NCBI GenBank assembly: GCA_016872175.1
Contig: VHBA01000010.1
Span: 1 to 56,451, forward strand
Reading direction: 5' to 3'
Length of the DNA: 56,451 nucleotides
Source: Sphingomonadales bacterium
GTDB lineage: Bacteria; Bacteroidota; Bacteroidia; NS11-12g; UBA955
This document shows positions 21,107-31,560 of this stretch, in pieces (positions within the stretch are counted from its first letter, which is position 1; every line of letters begins with the position of its first letter). Both the position numbers and the translations under genes were made by a program. The notes below the pieces were generated by a model. That model saw only the letters and a program-made list of their open reading frames with translations, searched no databases and was not told where the DNA came from.

Positions 21107-21763
21107 TTAGCGTTGGCATTCATAAAACAATTGCCATTGCTTCTCAGTTAATATGGCTCTTAATTCGCGCAAGAATTTATTGTAACATTCTTTAAGTGCT
21201 TTTTTCTCTTTTTCCATGAGTTTTTCGGTTGCCTCTTTGAAATTTAATTTTTCTTTTTCAACAGCATTTTCATACTGCCGTTTTGTTAGATAACCATTGA
21301 GATAGCTTCTTTTCAGCCTGTTCAGTTTTTTCTCGTGCTCGGCTTTTAATTTATTGTAAGCCTCACGTGTTCTTTTGACTGCTGATGCTTTGCAATCATC
21401 ATACCTTTCCAAGGCTTTTTTAATGCGAATTCGCTGGTCGTCTTTCAATTCGAGTTTTCGCAGACAGTCCATAAATGAGCCCTCTTTATCGGGAGCAAAT
21501 GCCGTTGGTTCATTAGGTTGTTTGTCAAAATCTGCGGCGGTTACTGTAAAATCGGGGGAGATACCTTCATTTTCCATGGAAAGAATTCCGTCTTCAAATG
21601 TGATTTCGGCATGGTCAATAAATCGATCTGTTTTTGCAACAAGAAGCTCAATTTGATCGTCTGCAGCAGCATCGGGCAGGTAAGATTTTGTTTTCTTACA
21701 GTTAATCATAATGGCAGAGATTAAAAAGGCAGTTGCAGTGAGTTTTAAAAATGTGTTTTTCAT
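21107..21763 (-). CDS. Lipoprotein with helical Spy/CpxP-like (LTxxQ-type) region
   Basis: MKNTFLKLTATAFLISAIMINCKK lipobox; Lys/Glu-rich helix ending RAILTEKQWQLFYECQR. Confidence 0.55.
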   Translation of the reverse strand: MKNTFLKLTATAFLISAIMINCKKTKSYLPDAAADDQIELLVAKTDRFIDHAEITFEDGILSMENEGISPDFTVTAADFDKQPNEPTAFAPDKEGSFMDCLRKLELKDDQRIRIKKALERYDDCKASAVKRTREAYNKLKAEHEKKLNRLKRSYLNGYLTKRQYENAVEKEKLNFKEATEKLMEKEKKALKECYNKFLRELRAILTEKQWQLFYECQR

Positions 21764-21921
21764 AATGGTTATTCCTTTCATAATTAATTGGATTTGTATG
21801 ATTTTGACAAGCTCGCTATTTACAATGTTGCTTGTTTAAAAAAAATTTTTTCAGTAAGCACATAGTCTGAAATAGACTTGTCAAATCTTATTTGTAGGTA
21901 TTGCGTAACTTCGCGCCCAAT

Positions 21922-24900
21922 ATGTCTGAAGTGCAGATTTATCAGCCAAAAAACAATGTTCGTATTGTTACTGCGGCAAGCTTATTCGATGGTCATGATG
22001 CCGCCATTAATGTGATGCGGAGAATTATACAGGCTACGGGTTGTGAGGTGATTCACCTAGGTCACGACCGCAGTGTGCAGGAGGTGGTGGAAACAGCCAT
22101 ACAGGAAGATGCACATGCCATTGCCATGACATCCTATCAGGGTGGACACAATGAATATTTTAAGTACATGTATGATTTGCTGAAGGAGCGAGGTGCAGCG
22201 CATATTCGCATATTTGGCGGTGGCGGTGGCGTTATTCTTCCTTCGGAAATCAAGGATTTGATGGCTCATGGAATCACCCGTATTTACGGCCCGGATGACG
22301 GACGTGAAATGGGTTTGCAGGGCATGATAAATGATCTTGTTCAGCTCAGCGATTACCCTGCCGGTGTTGAATTAAAAGGCAATACAGAGCAACTGAATGT
22401 TCTTGCAAATGGAGAAATTGCCACCCTGATTTCTGCTGCCGAAAATCATCCTGAAAAGCATGTAGCGGTATTGTCTCAAATCCGTGAAAAAGCGACAGGC
22501 ATAAAAACCCCGGTTTTGGGTATTACAGGAACCGGCGGTGCAGGCAAGAGTTCTCTTGTGGATGAACTTGTGCGCCGCTTTCTGGCCGATTTTCCGGATA
22601 AACATATTGGTATTATCAGCGTAGATCCCAGCAAGCGCAAAACAGGTGGTGCTTTGCTTGGCGACCGTATTCGCATGAACAGCATTCACAATGATCGGGT
22701 TTACATGCGCAGCATGGCTACACGTCAGGCTAACCTCGCCCTTAGCGGTCATGTTGATGATGCAGTAAATATTCTGAAAGTGGCAGGCTACGACCTGATT
22801 ATCGTTGAAACCAGCGGTATCGGGCAGAGTGATACGGAAATTACCGAACACAGTGATGTGTGTCTGTATGTGATGACACCTGAATACGGCGCCGCTACCC
22901 AGCTGGAGAAAATTGATATGCTGGATTATGCCGATGTGGTGGCCCTGAATAAATTTGACAAACGCGGTGCCCTTGATGCACTGCGCGATGTGAGAAAGCA
23001 GTTTCAACGCAACCACAAGCTGTTTGATAAAGATACCGATACCATGCCTGTTTTTGGCACCATTGCCAGCCAGTTTAATGATCCGGGAATGAATACGCTG
23101 TATTTGTCTTTGATGCAGAAAATTGTTGCTAAAACTTCAGCCTCGCTACAAAGCCAGTGGAAGTCTGCTACGGAAATGAGCGAAAAAATATTCATTATTC
23201 CGCCGGCACGCACGCGCTATCTCAGTGAAATCAGCAACAACAACCGCAATTACGATAAACACGTTAAAAAGCAAAGTACGATTGCCGATGCCCTTTACAG
23301 TCTTTGGCGCTCCATTGAAACACTGTCAGGCATTGAAAAGCCTGTTGCTGAAGGTGTTGAAGCATTTTTTGCTGCTGTAAAAACACAGCTTGAAGGGAAG
23401 CCCAACTTTGATACCCTAAAAGTTCTGATGGCAGAATTTGATGCTCTGAAACGCGGTCTTGACGGACATGTGTGGGACATGATTCAAGGCTGGAATACTG
23501 AGGAACAGAAGTATAAAGATGAGAACTATGTTTACTACGTAAGGGGCAAGGAAATTCTCGTACCCAACTACACCCAAAGCCTCAGTCACCTGAAAATACC
23601 CAAAGTGGCCATGCCGCGCATGCAAAGTTGGGGCGACAAAGTGCACTGGGCGATGCAGGAAAATACGCCCGGGTTTTTTCCTTACACCGCAGGTATTTAT
23701 CCTTTCAAGCGCGAAGGTGAAGATCCAACCCGCATGTTTGCCGGCGAAGGCGGACCGGAACGAACCAATAAACGTTTTCACTATGTGAGCCTGGGAATGT
23801 CTGCCAAGCGCCTGAGTACGGCGTTCGATAGTGTTACACTCTATGGCCGTGACCCCGACACAAGGCCTGATATTTACGGGAAAATCGGAAATGCAGGCGT
23901 GAGCATTTGCTGTCTGGATGATGCCAAAAGGCTTTACAGTGGCTTTAATCTTGCTGATCCCAAAACATCGGTGTCCATGACCATCAATGGTCCGGCGCCT
24001 ATGATGCTGGCTTTCTTTATGAACGCAGCTATTGACCAACAGTGTGAGTTGTATATCAAAAAGAATGGCCTTGAAAAAGAGGTGGAAGCCAAGATTGCGG
24101 CCATTTATGCGCAAAAAGGGGTTTCTAGGCCTGTGTATCATGGCGATTTGCCGGAAGGCAATGATGGTTTGGGTTTGATGTTGCTCGGAGTAACCGGCGA
24201 TCAAGTGCTGCCCCGTGAGATTTACGAAGAAATAAAGGCCTGTACGTTGAGTCAGGTTCGTGGAACTGTTCAGGCAGACATTCTGAAAGAAGACCAGGCC
24301 CAAAATACCTGTATTTTTAGTACAGAGTTTGCCCTTCGTCTGATGGGCGATGTACAACAGCATTTCATCACCAATAAGGTTAGGAATTTTTACAGCGTAA
24401 GTATTTCAGGTTACCACATAGCTGAAGCCGGAGCCAATCCCATCACCCAGCTTGCATTTACGCTGGCTAATGGTTTCACGTATGTGGAATATTACCTCAG
24501 CCGTGGCATGCATATAGACGATTTTGCTCCCAACCTGAGTTTCTTTTTTAGCAATGGAACCGATCCTGAATATGCTGTTATTGGCAGGGTAGCCAGGCGC
24601 TTGTGGGCCAAGGCCATGAAGCTTAAATACGGTGGAAATGAGCGCAGCCAGATGCTGAAGTATCATATCCAAACCAGCGGCCGCAGTTTGCATGCTCAGG
24701 AAATTGATTTCAATGATATTCGAACTACACTGCAGGCGTTGTATGCCATTTATGACAACTGCAATAGTTTACATACCAATGCCTATGATGAAGCCATCAC
24801 CACGCCTACAGAAGAAAGCGTGCGCCGGGCCATGGCCATTCAGTTAATTATTAACAGGGAATTGGGTCTTGCCAAAAACGAAAACCCATTACAAGGCAGT

Positions 24901-25359
24901 TTCATCATTGAAGAGTTAACGGATTTGGTAGAAGAAGCCGTGCTGACTGGATTTGATCGCATTACAGAGCGTGGGGGAGTTCTTGGTTCTATGGAAACCA
25001 TGTACCAACGCAGCAAAATTCAGGAGGAAAGCCTGTATTACGAAACCCTTAAGCATTCCGGAGAATTACCTATTATCGGCGTGAATACCTTTCTGAGCAG
25101 CAAAGGTTCGCCCACAGTATTGCCGCAGGAGGTAATACGCAGTACCAAAGATGAGCAAGACAGGCAAATAGAGACAGTGAAAAACCTGCATCAAGGAAAC
25201 GAAGATGCTGCTCAGACAGCCTTGAAATCCATTCAGGAGACGGCTATTCAAAACGGAAATGTATTTGAGCAACTCATGGAAGCCGCCAAGGTTTGTACAC
25301 TGGGACAAATTACGCAGGCACTGTTTGAAGTGGGCGGACAGTATCGTAGGAATATGTAA
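21922..25359 (+). CDS. icmF: Fused isobutyryl-CoA mutase with G-protein chaperone domain (IcmF)
   Basis: B12-binding domain ([22 protein letters not shown]), MeaB-like GTPase ([20 protein letters not shown]), mutase domain. RMFAGEG where MCM has RQYAGFS, and AQNT where MCM has RNT, as expected for the ICM type. ATG 21922 preferred over TTG 21901. Confidence 0.93.
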   Translation: MSEVQIYQPKNNVRIVTAASLFDGHDAAINVMRRIIQATGCEVIHLGHDRSVQEVVETAIQEDAHAIAMTSYQGGHNEYFKYMYDLLKERGAAHIRIFGGGGGVILPSEIKDLMAHGITRIYGPDDGREMGLQGMINDLVQLSDYPAGVELKGNTEQLNVLANGEIATLISAAENHPEKHVAVLSQIREKATGIKTPVLGITGTGGAGKSSLVDELVRRFLADFPDKHIGIISVDPSKRKTGGALLGDRIRMNSIHNDRVYMRSMATRQANLALSGHVDDAVNILKVAGYDLIIVETSGIGQSDTEITEHSDVCLYVMTPEYGAATQLEKIDMLDYADVVALNKFDKRGALDALRDVRKQFQRNHKLFDKDTDTMPVFGTIASQFNDPGMNTLYLSLMQKIVAKTSASLQSQWKSATEMSEKIFIIPPARTRYLSEISNNNRNYDKHVKKQSTIADALYSLWRSIETLSGIEKPVAEGVEAFFAAVKTQLEGKPNFDTLKVLMAEFDALKRGLDGHVWDMIQGWNTEEQKYKDENYVYYVRGKEILVPNYTQSLSHLKIPKVAMPRMQSWGDKVHWAMQENTPGFFPYTAGIYPFKREGEDPTRMFAGEGGPERTNKRFHYVSLGMSAKRLSTAFDSVTLYGRDPDTRPDIYGKIGNAGVSICCLDDAKRLYSGFNLADPKTSVSMTINGPAPMMLAFFMNAAIDQQCELYIKKNGLEKEVEAKIAAIYAQKGVSRPVYHGDLPEGNDGLGLMLLGVTGDQVLPREIYEEIKACTLSQVRGTVQADILKEDQAQNTCIFSTEFALRLMGDVQQHFITNKVRNFYSVSISGYHIAEAGANPITQLAFTLANGFTYVEYYLSRGMHIDDFAPNLSFFFSNGTDPEYAVIGRVARRLWAKAMKLKYGGNERSQMLKYHIQTSGRSLHAQEIDFNDIRTTLQALYAIYDNCNSLHTNAYDEAITTPTEESVRRAMAIQLIINRELGLAKNENPLQGSFIIEELTDLVEEAVLTGFDRITERGGVLGSMETMYQRSKIQEESLYYETLKHSGELPIIGVNTFLSSKGSPTVLPQEVIRSTKDEQDRQIETVKNLHQGNEDAAQTALKSIQETAIQNGNVFEQLMEAAKVCTLGQITQALFEVGGQYRRNM

Positions 25360-25433
25360 TTCCGCTTTTCTCTTACTTCTGAAAAATCACCGGGATTGAT
25401 GTATCTTCGGCCTTATTTTTAATTTTTTATTTT

Positions 25434-27611
25434 ATGAGTGATTTTATGTTTGATTTAGCGTCTGAATTTGTTTCTTCCACCCGTGCGCACATCTATTTGT
25501 CTGGAAAAGCGGGAACCGGTAAAACTACTTTTCTAAAAACTGTTGTTCCCTCCTGTGGTAAACGTTTTGTGGTAGCCGCGCCAACTGGCGTAGCAGCAAT
25601 CAATGCCGGCGGAGTTACCCTGCATTCCTTATTTGGCTTGCCTACCAAGGCGTTTATTCCCTCTGCTGATCCGGTAGATCCCAACCTTGCCAATAATACC
25701 CTGATGATGATGCGGCATTTTCGCTATCCTGCCCAAAAGCTTGAACTGCTGCGGGAACTGGAATTGCTGGTTATCGATGAAGTGAGCATGGTGCGCATGG
25801 ATATTATGGATGCCATTGATTTGTCATTAAGAACTGTTAGGAGAAATGCCGAACCCTTTGGTGGTGTGCAGTTGCTACTGATTGGAGATTTATACCAGCT
25901 GGCGCCCGTGGTGAAGGAGGATGAGTCAGGTTTACTGGGTCAGTATTATGGCGGTAGATATTTCTTTGATTCGCTTACGTATAAAAAAATAAATCCTGTG
26001 CAATTGGAACTGGAAACCGTTCACAGACAGACCGAACGGCAGTTTGTGGGTTTGCTCAACCGCATCAGGCATGCCGAATTTGACCGCGACGACTACGAAA
26101 CCCTTATGCAATATTACCAGCCTGAGTTTGAGCCTGAAAAGGAAGCGGGATTTGTAACACTCACCACCCACAATGCCACTGCAGACCGTATGAATGAGGA
26201 GGCCCTCAGAAAACTGGATGGGGATGAAAAATACCTGGTCGCCAAGATTTTTAAAGATTTTCCGGAAAACCTTTATCCCACAGAGAGTGCACTGAGGGTG
26301 AAACTGGGTGCTCAGGTAATGTTCGTAAAGAACGATACATCTTCCGAGAAACAGTATTTTAATGGGAAAATCGGGGTGATTCATAAAATTGAAGAAGCCC
26401 ACATTGAGGTGCATTTTCAGGATACGGGCGAAATTATTAAGGTAAAACCCGAAACATGGGAGAATAAACGATATGTACTCAGCAAAGCGGGTGATAAACT
26501 TGACGAAGAAATTCTCGGCAGTTTTGTGCAGTACCCCATTCGCCTGGCATGGGCCATCACCATTCACAAAAGCCAGGGATTGAGCTTTGATAAGGCCGTG
26601 ATAGATGCCGGAAAATCTTTTGCGCCTGGTCAGGTGTATGTGGCCCTCAGCCGCTGTCGCAGTATGGACGGGCTGGTGCTGAAAAGTGAGATCACCTCGC
26701 GCAGCATCCAGTGCGACCATCGCATTGTGGAATTTAGTGCCATGAAAACGGGCCGAGCCGCGCTGGAAGACCGGCTTTGGACAGAACAGCAATCGTATGT
26801 GCGTGCCCGACTGCTTAAGGTTTTTAATTTTGAAGAACCCTTGTTTCAAATGCAGGGCTGGCGCGATGAAAACAGGGAACTGACTTCTGCTTTGCCAAAA
26901 GAAGTGTTTGAAAAAACTGATAATTGGTCGGCTGAACTGATGGGCATTGAGGAAGTTGCCTTGCGCTTTCGCAGCGAGATTATGCAGATTTTCCCCCATG
27001 ATTTTGAGGATGAGCAGCAGGTAGCAAAACTGGCAGAACGCATCACCAAAGGCGCAGATTATTTTGCAGGGCAGCTGCACAGCAGGGTCATATTGCCTCT
27101 GACATCGCTGCATCAGTCTCTTTCTGTTCGCTCACGCGTGAAAAAGTATTTTGAAAAAGCTGATACACTGCTGGAAAGATTGTGGTTTTGCTTGAATAAC
27201 CTTTATGGCATGCGCTTGAATGGCGCTTCATTGTACACGGGCGATAACAGAATTGTTCGTCATGCGCCTGAAATACAGGTGAAAACAACAGCAAAGCCGG
27301 GTAAAGCCCCCAAAGGAGAATCGCAGGAAATTACTTTGCAGCTTCACCGCGAGGGACATTCCATTGAAGATATTGCACAGATGCGTGGGATAACTGCCGG
27401 TACGGTAGAAACACACTTAGGACATTGCATCGCAACAGGTAAATTGTCAATTGATGAGCTGCTAACACCCGAACAAATTCAGGAAATAACCGCTGCTTTT
27501 GAAAAAGCACCTGAACCCAATCTTACCTCTGTGAAAAGTCTTCTCAATGAAAGTTATAGTTTTGGAATGCTTCGCTGGGTAACCCAAAGCCGTGACCATG
27601 AAAAAAACTGA
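25434..27611 (+). CDS. PIF1-like/AAA helicase with C-terminal HTH_40-type domain
   Basis: Walker A LSGKAGTGKTTFLK, APTGVAAINAGGVTLHSLFGLP, LVIDEVSMVRMD, AWAITIHKSQGLSFDKAVID; C-terminal GHSIEDIAQMRGITAGTVETHL. Confidence 0.9.
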   Translation: MSDFMFDLASEFVSSTRAHIYLSGKAGTGKTTFLKTVVPSCGKRFVVAAPTGVAAINAGGVTLHSLFGLPTKAFIPSADPVDPNLANNTLMMMRHFRYPAQKLELLRELELLVIDEVSMVRMDIMDAIDLSLRTVRRNAEPFGGVQLLLIGDLYQLAPVVKEDESGLLGQYYGGRYFFDSLTYKKINPVQLELETVHRQTERQFVGLLNRIRHAEFDRDDYETLMQYYQPEFEPEKEAGFVTLTTHNATADRMNEEALRKLDGDEKYLVAKIFKDFPENLYPTESALRVKLGAQVMFVKNDTSSEKQYFNGKIGVIHKIEEAHIEVHFQDTGEIIKVKPETWENKRYVLSKAGDKLDEEILGSFVQYPIRLAWAITIHKSQGLSFDKAVIDAGKSFAPGQVYVALSRCRSMDGLVLKSEITSRSIQCDHRIVEFSAMKTGRAALEDRLWTEQQSYVRARLLKVFNFEEPLFQMQGWRDENRELTSALPKEVFEKTDNWSAELMGIEEVALRFRSEIMQIFPHDFEDEQQVAKLAERITKGADYFAGQLHSRVILPLTSLHQSLSVRSRVKKYFEKADTLLERLWFCLNNLYGMRLNGASLYTGDNRIVRHAPEIQVKTTAKPGKAPKGESQEITLQLHREGHSIEDIAQMRGITAGTVETHLGHCIATGKLSIDELLTPEQIQEITAAFEKAPEPNLTSVKSLLNESYSFGMLRWVTQSRDHEKN

Positions 27612-28425
27612 CATCATCACACGGCTTGCTCCTACTCCCAGTGGTTATTTGCACCGCGGCAACTATTATAATTTTTTGCTTAACTGGCTGTTTGCCAGAA
27701 AACAGGGCGGAAAGGTTTTTTTGCGCATTGATGACCTGGACTCTGACCGGGCAAAGCCCGAATTTGTTACAGCCATTTTCAGGGATTTAGAAGCCTTGGG
27801 CGTTGACTGGGATATAGGTCCTTCGGGACAGGATGATTTTTACAAAAACTGGTCACAAAAACACCGTACCGACCGGTATGTTGAATTGATAAAAACATTG
27901 TCAGATAAGGGTTTTACGTATAACTGCAATTGCAGTCGAAAATCACTCAACGAACAGGGTTTTTCGGGCGAATATCCGGGATTTTGTCGCTCAAGAAACT
28001 TGGTTTTTCAACGAAATGTCACAGCCATTCGTTTCAATCGAGCAACATTTGGTTGCGATGCAGGTGATCCGGTCATACTCAGAAAAGAGGGTATACCGGC
28101 CTATCATATTGGGAGTATCTGCGATGATATCGATTATAATATTACCCATGTTTTTCGGGGAAATGATTTGTCTGATTCCACCCAAATACAGCAAGAAATT
28201 GCGCAGGCTGCCGGTTTACCCCGTTTTAGCGAAATAAAATTTCAGCACCACCGTCTGCTTATGAGTGATACAGGGCAAAAGCTATCCAAATCACTGGGAA
28301 ATGCAGTTGATGCCGGGCATAAAACAATTTTTGCTGATTTCGCGCTTTGGATGGGCCATTCACCCACGAAACCGTTGCCCAAGAATCTAACTGATTTGCT
28401 GGAATTGCCATTGTCAATAATTTGA
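27598..28425 (+). CDS. gluQ: Glutamyl-Q tRNA(Asp) synthetase-like protein
   Basis: RLAPTPSGYLHRGNYYNF (HIGH region), zinc-site-like CNC..Y..C in YNCNCSRKSLNEQGFSGEYPGFC, KLSKS motif; short length without anticodon-binding domain. Confidence 0.88.
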   Translation: MKKTDIITRLAPTPSGYLHRGNYYNFLLNWLFARKQGGKVFLRIDDLDSDRAKPEFVTAIFRDLEALGVDWDIGPSGQDDFYKNWSQKHRTDRYVELIKTLSDKGFTYNCNCSRKSLNEQGFSGEYPGFCRSRNLVFQRNVTAIRFNRATFGCDAGDPVILRKEGIPAYHIGSICDDIDYNITHVFRGNDLSDSTQIQQEIAQAAGLPRFSEIKFQHHRLLMSDTGQKLSKSLGNAVDAGHKTIFADFALWMGHSPTKPLPKNLTDLLELPLSII

Positions 28426-28464
28426 AGAAATCCGTGCAACAGATATGGGTATTTTCGTGACTTC

Positions 28465-28559
28465 ATGTTTGAAAAACGCATTGCCGCTGCACTCAGTATT
28501 CGAGAGTCTCAGGTAAAAAGCGGAAACGAATCAGCCTTACCATGAAATTTAGCGGATGA
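28465..28559 (+). pseudogene. tex: Internal-deletion remnant of tex (S1-domain RNA-binding accessory protein)
   Basis: From 28465: MFEKRIAAALSIRESQV (Tex-like N-terminus). In another frame to TGA 28557-28559: KKRKRISLTMKFSG (Tex/S1 C-terminus). The two meet at ~GTAAAAAGCGG with no middle. Confidence 0.65.
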
Positions 28560-28621
28560 TTGTGCAGGGAAAAGGCAGTGTAAATCCAACAAATAGCAGC
28601 CTTAAACCGCCAACTTATGCG

Positions 28622-28629
28622 TAATTTTG
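28622..28629 (+). promoter_or_regulatory. Putative -7 element TAATTTTG 4 nt upstream of hutU ATG
   Basis: TAnnTTTG match immediately before the start codon. Confidence 0.55.
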
Positions 28630-28633
28630 CAGT

Positions 28634-30304
28634 ATGACTCAACCCGTTTCAGGACCACGTATCGTAACAGCCCCAACAGGCACAACACTCAACTGCAAAG
28701 GATGGATTCAGGAGGCTGCTTACCGCATGATTCAGAACAACCTGGATCCGGATGTGGCCGAAAAACCCGAGGATTTGATTGTGTATGGCGGACTTGGAAA
28801 AGCTGCCCGAAACTGGAAGGCGTTTGATGATATTTTAAAATCCCTTCGTGATTTGAATGACAACGAAACGCTGATTGTTCAGAGCGGAAAGCCTGTAGCG
28901 ATATTGCCAACCCACAAAGACTCGCCGCGTGTGCTTATCAGCAACAGCCAGCTGGTGCCCAACTGGGCCAACTGGGATCATTTCCGAGAACTCGAAGCCA
29001 AAGGACTGATTATGTACGGTCAAATGACCGCAGGCAGCTGGATTTATATTGGTTCACAGGGCATTGTGCAGGGAACTTATGAAACCTACGCAGAATGTGC
29101 AAGACAGCATTTTGGCGGTTCCTTAAAGGGTACTTTGAACGTTACCGCCGGTTTGGGCGGAATGGGTGGAGCCCAACCCCTGGCCATAACCATGAATGAA
29201 GGCGTTGCGCTGGTGGCTGAAGTAGAGGAATGGCGCATCAGAAAGCGTTTGGAAACCCGCTACCTCGATGTGATGAGCCGCGATGTGGATGAAGCCATAG
29301 ATGTGGCGCTGTCCGCCAAAGAAAAAGGCGCTGCTGTGAGCATTGGCGTGCTTTGCAATGCCGTAGAACTCTTGGAAAGGCTCATTGCCAGAAATATCAC
29401 ACCGGACACACTTACAGACCAAACCAGTGCCCACGATCCGCTGATTGGATATTACCCCCAAGGCATGGATGTGGAAGCTGCCGATAAACTGCGCCGACTG
29501 GATCCTGAAAAATATACCGCGCTCAGCTATGATACGATGGTTCACCATGTGAAACTGATGCTGGAGTTGCAACAGCGTGGCAGCATTACTTTTGATTATG
29601 GAAACAACCTGCGTGGTCGTGCTTTTGAAAAAGGATTAAAAAACGCCTTCGATTTTCCCGGATTTGTACCTGCTTTCATTCGCCCTTTATTCTGCGAGGG
29701 TAAAGGCCCATTCCGTTGGGTGGCGCTGAGCGGTGACCCCGAAGATATTTATGTAACCGATCAGGCTATTCTGGAACTTTTTCCCGAAAACCAGAGCCTG
29801 AAACGCTGGATGACCATGGCACACGAGAAAATTGCATTCCAGGGTTTGCCTGCCCGCATTTGCTGGCTTGGACAAGGTGAAAGAGAAAAAGCCGGATTGA
29901 AATTCAACGAATTGGTAAGAACAGGAAAGGTAAAGGCACCTATTGTTATAGGTCGCGACCACCTCGATACTGGCTCTGTGGCTTCACCTAATCGTGAAAC
30001 GGAAGCCATGCTCGATGGCAGCGACGCCATTGCCGACTGGCCGATTCTGAATGCATTGGTTAATACAGGTGGCGGTGCCAGCTGGGTAAGCCTTCATCAC
30101 GGCGGTGGTGTGGGTATGGGTTATAGTATTCATTCCGGTATGGTCATCGTAGCGGATGGAACCGATGATGCAGAAGCCCGCCTAAAGCGCGTGTTGCATA
30201 ACGATCCGGGTATGGGCGTAATCAGACATGCCGATGCCGGCTATGAAATTGCCCTTGAAACATCACGCAAGCACGGTCTGGATTTAGCTAGCCGAATCGG
30301 CTGA
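28634..30304 (+). CDS. hutU: Urocanate hydratase
   Basis: [93 protein letters not shown]. Confidence 0.97.
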   Translation: MTQPVSGPRIVTAPTGTTLNCKGWIQEAAYRMIQNNLDPDVAEKPEDLIVYGGLGKAARNWKAFDDILKSLRDLNDNETLIVQSGKPVAILPTHKDSPRVLISNSQLVPNWANWDHFRELEAKGLIMYGQMTAGSWIYIGSQGIVQGTYETYAECARQHFGGSLKGTLNVTAGLGGMGGAQPLAITMNEGVALVAEVEEWRIRKRLETRYLDVMSRDVDEAIDVALSAKEKGAAVSIGVLCNAVELLERLIARNITPDTLTDQTSAHDPLIGYYPQGMDVEAADKLRRLDPEKYTALSYDTMVHHVKLMLELQQRGSITFDYGNNLRGRAFEKGLKNAFDFPGFVPAFIRPLFCEGKGPFRWVALSGDPEDIYVTDQAILELFPENQSLKRWMTMAHEKIAFQGLPARICWLGQGEREKAGLKFNELVRTGKVKAPIVIGRDHLDTGSVASPNRETEAMLDGSDAIADWPILNALVNTGGGASWVSLHHGGGVGMGYSIHSGMVIVADGTDDAEARLKRVLHNDPGMGVIRHADAGYEIALETSRKHGLDLASRIG

Positions 30305-30370
30305 TTTTTATTGCCCGAAGGGCTGATTAAACTCCTCTGATTTTGTTTGGGATGAATTTAACTTCACATT

Positions 30371-30520
30371 GTGAAGCACACCCGATTTTTTATTGTAACA
30401 GCACTAGCAATCGTCTTGTAAAAAGAAAAACAACAACGGGAACCCTAATGATATCTGGAATTTTGAGACTCATAGAAAGTTTCAAAACCATACGCAGATA
30501 TCGCAGAAATCCCTATCTCT
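30371..30520 (+). pseudogene. Decayed lipoprotein gene fragment
   Basis: GTG-initiated VKHTRFFIVTALAIVL* followed in the +1 frame by CKKKNNNGNPNDIWNFETHRKF; the frame break sits exactly at the expected lipobox Cys. Confidence 0.45.
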
Positions 30521-31193
30521 AAAAAGGTTGTGCAGGCCAAATATCATCCCATTGCAGGGTGCGGTGCGTACCCTTGAAGTATTGTTTTCTTTGTTTCGCA
30601 AACCATTGCCACTGAATTCCGGCATTCATGCCACCAATCGCATTGTTTTTGGTTTCTGTATTGAAAATTACTTCAGCAAAAATATTTATTCTTCGTTTAT
30701 CGTTTTCGGCAAACCTTACGAGTTGAACGGGAGCCATAACTTGTGTTTTAGGAAAATAAGTGTTGGGTAGCCCTCCGGTTAACTGCCAGTCGCTGCTTTC
30801 GTAAAATTTCCTGCGAAAAAGTATGCCTCCGCCAAGTTCCAGGCCTGTTTGTTTGCGTGTAGTATAGAGGCGTAAATTCAGGTTCATTCCGGCACGCAGG
30901 TATTGTGCGCGGGCTGTTTGCAATGTGTTTCCGGAAAGGTTCTTTTCTGTACGTAAAATACAATATTCCCATCCTGTATGCAATGTTGTGCTAAGTATGG
31001 GTGATAATATTGGAATTCTACCATCAAGGCGAATACATAGGTCAGGCGCAGTCCCGTTTTTGCCTTTGAGTTTAAAGAAGGCTCCCGGATTCATTCCAAT
31101 GCCACCAGAAACAGGCTCGCCCTGCCCAAATAAGGCTTCCTGAAAAGAGAATACAGTGATGAAAAAGGATAGGAGAAGGAATCTGCGTTCCAT
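30519..31193 (-). CDS. Hypothetical secreted/outer-membrane-like protein (ORF track start 31379 is too far upstream)
   Basis: Signal peptide from MERRFLLLSFFITVFSFQEALFGQ at 31193; beta-rich sequence after it. Confidence 0.65.
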   Translation of the reverse strand: MERRFLLLSFFITVFSFQEALFGQGEPVSGGIGMNPGAFFKLKGKNGTAPDLCIRLDGRIPILSPILSTTLHTGWEYCILRTEKNLSGNTLQTARAQYLRAGMNLNLRLYTTRKQTGLELGGGILFRRKFYESSDWQLTGGLPNTYFPKTQVMAPVQLVRFAENDKRRINIFAEVIFNTETKNNAIGGMNAGIQWQWFAKQRKQYFKGTHRTLQWDDIWPAQPF

Positions 31194-31293
31194 CTTAAAA
31201 AACAATAAAATTATATGAAAAAACGGCGCAGGAATGATGCTTACGGCTGGTTTCACTGTATAGCAGCCTGAGGTAATTTCAGAAACTGAAATC

Positions 31294-31560
31294 TTATTTG
31301 GATTGTTCAGTTGCCTGACGCTCTTTCTGACTTTTCTTTGCTTTGGGGTTGAAACTGGCTGCCAGCAATGATATTGCAAAAATCAGTATGGCTCCGCCCC
31401 AGGTTATTTTCTCAACGACATCCGTGGTCTTTTCAACACCAAATATCTGGTTGCCCTGACTAAAATTAGATGAAAGTCCGCCCCCCTTTGGATTTTGAAC
31501 CAGTATGATTAACATTAGCAGTATAGCAACAATGATTCCGAGAATGAGTATGATGGTCAT
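31294..31560 (-). CDS. secG: Preprotein translocase subunit SecG
   Basis: LLMLIILVQNPKGGGLSSNFSQGNQIFGVEKTTDVVEKITWGGAILIFAISL. Confidence 0.95.
   Translation of the reverse strand: MTIILILGIIVAILLMLIILVQNPKGGGLSSNFSQGNQIFGVEKTTDVVEKITWGGAILIFAISLLAASFNPKAKKSQKERQATEQSK

Noticed and set aside
22372-24363. Long minus-strand ORFs inside icmF (214 aa and 315 aa)
   Set aside because: Antisense shadow ORFs of a clearly conserved plus-strand gene; no recognisable motifs.
21922-25359. Tyr in [11 protein letters not shown] as a substrate-specificity change in IcmF
   Set aside because: On realignment the MCM/ICM discriminating position corresponds to the Phe in RMFAGEG, which is the normal ICM-type residue.
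25932-27113. 393-aa minus-strand ORF opposite the helicase
   Set aside because: Antisense to a conserved helicase; Cys/His/Phe-rich composition typical of shadow ORFs; no motif.
30352-30522. 56-codon plus-strand ORF (MNLTSHCEAHPIFYCNSTSN...)
   Set aside because: Short, low-quality frame; the lipoprotein-relic reading in the other two frames explains the region better.
31276-31292. ATTTCAG-AAA-CTGAAAT hairpin next to the secG stop
   Set aside because: AT-rich 7-bp stem without a T-run on the secG strand; could be a weak terminator but not supportable.
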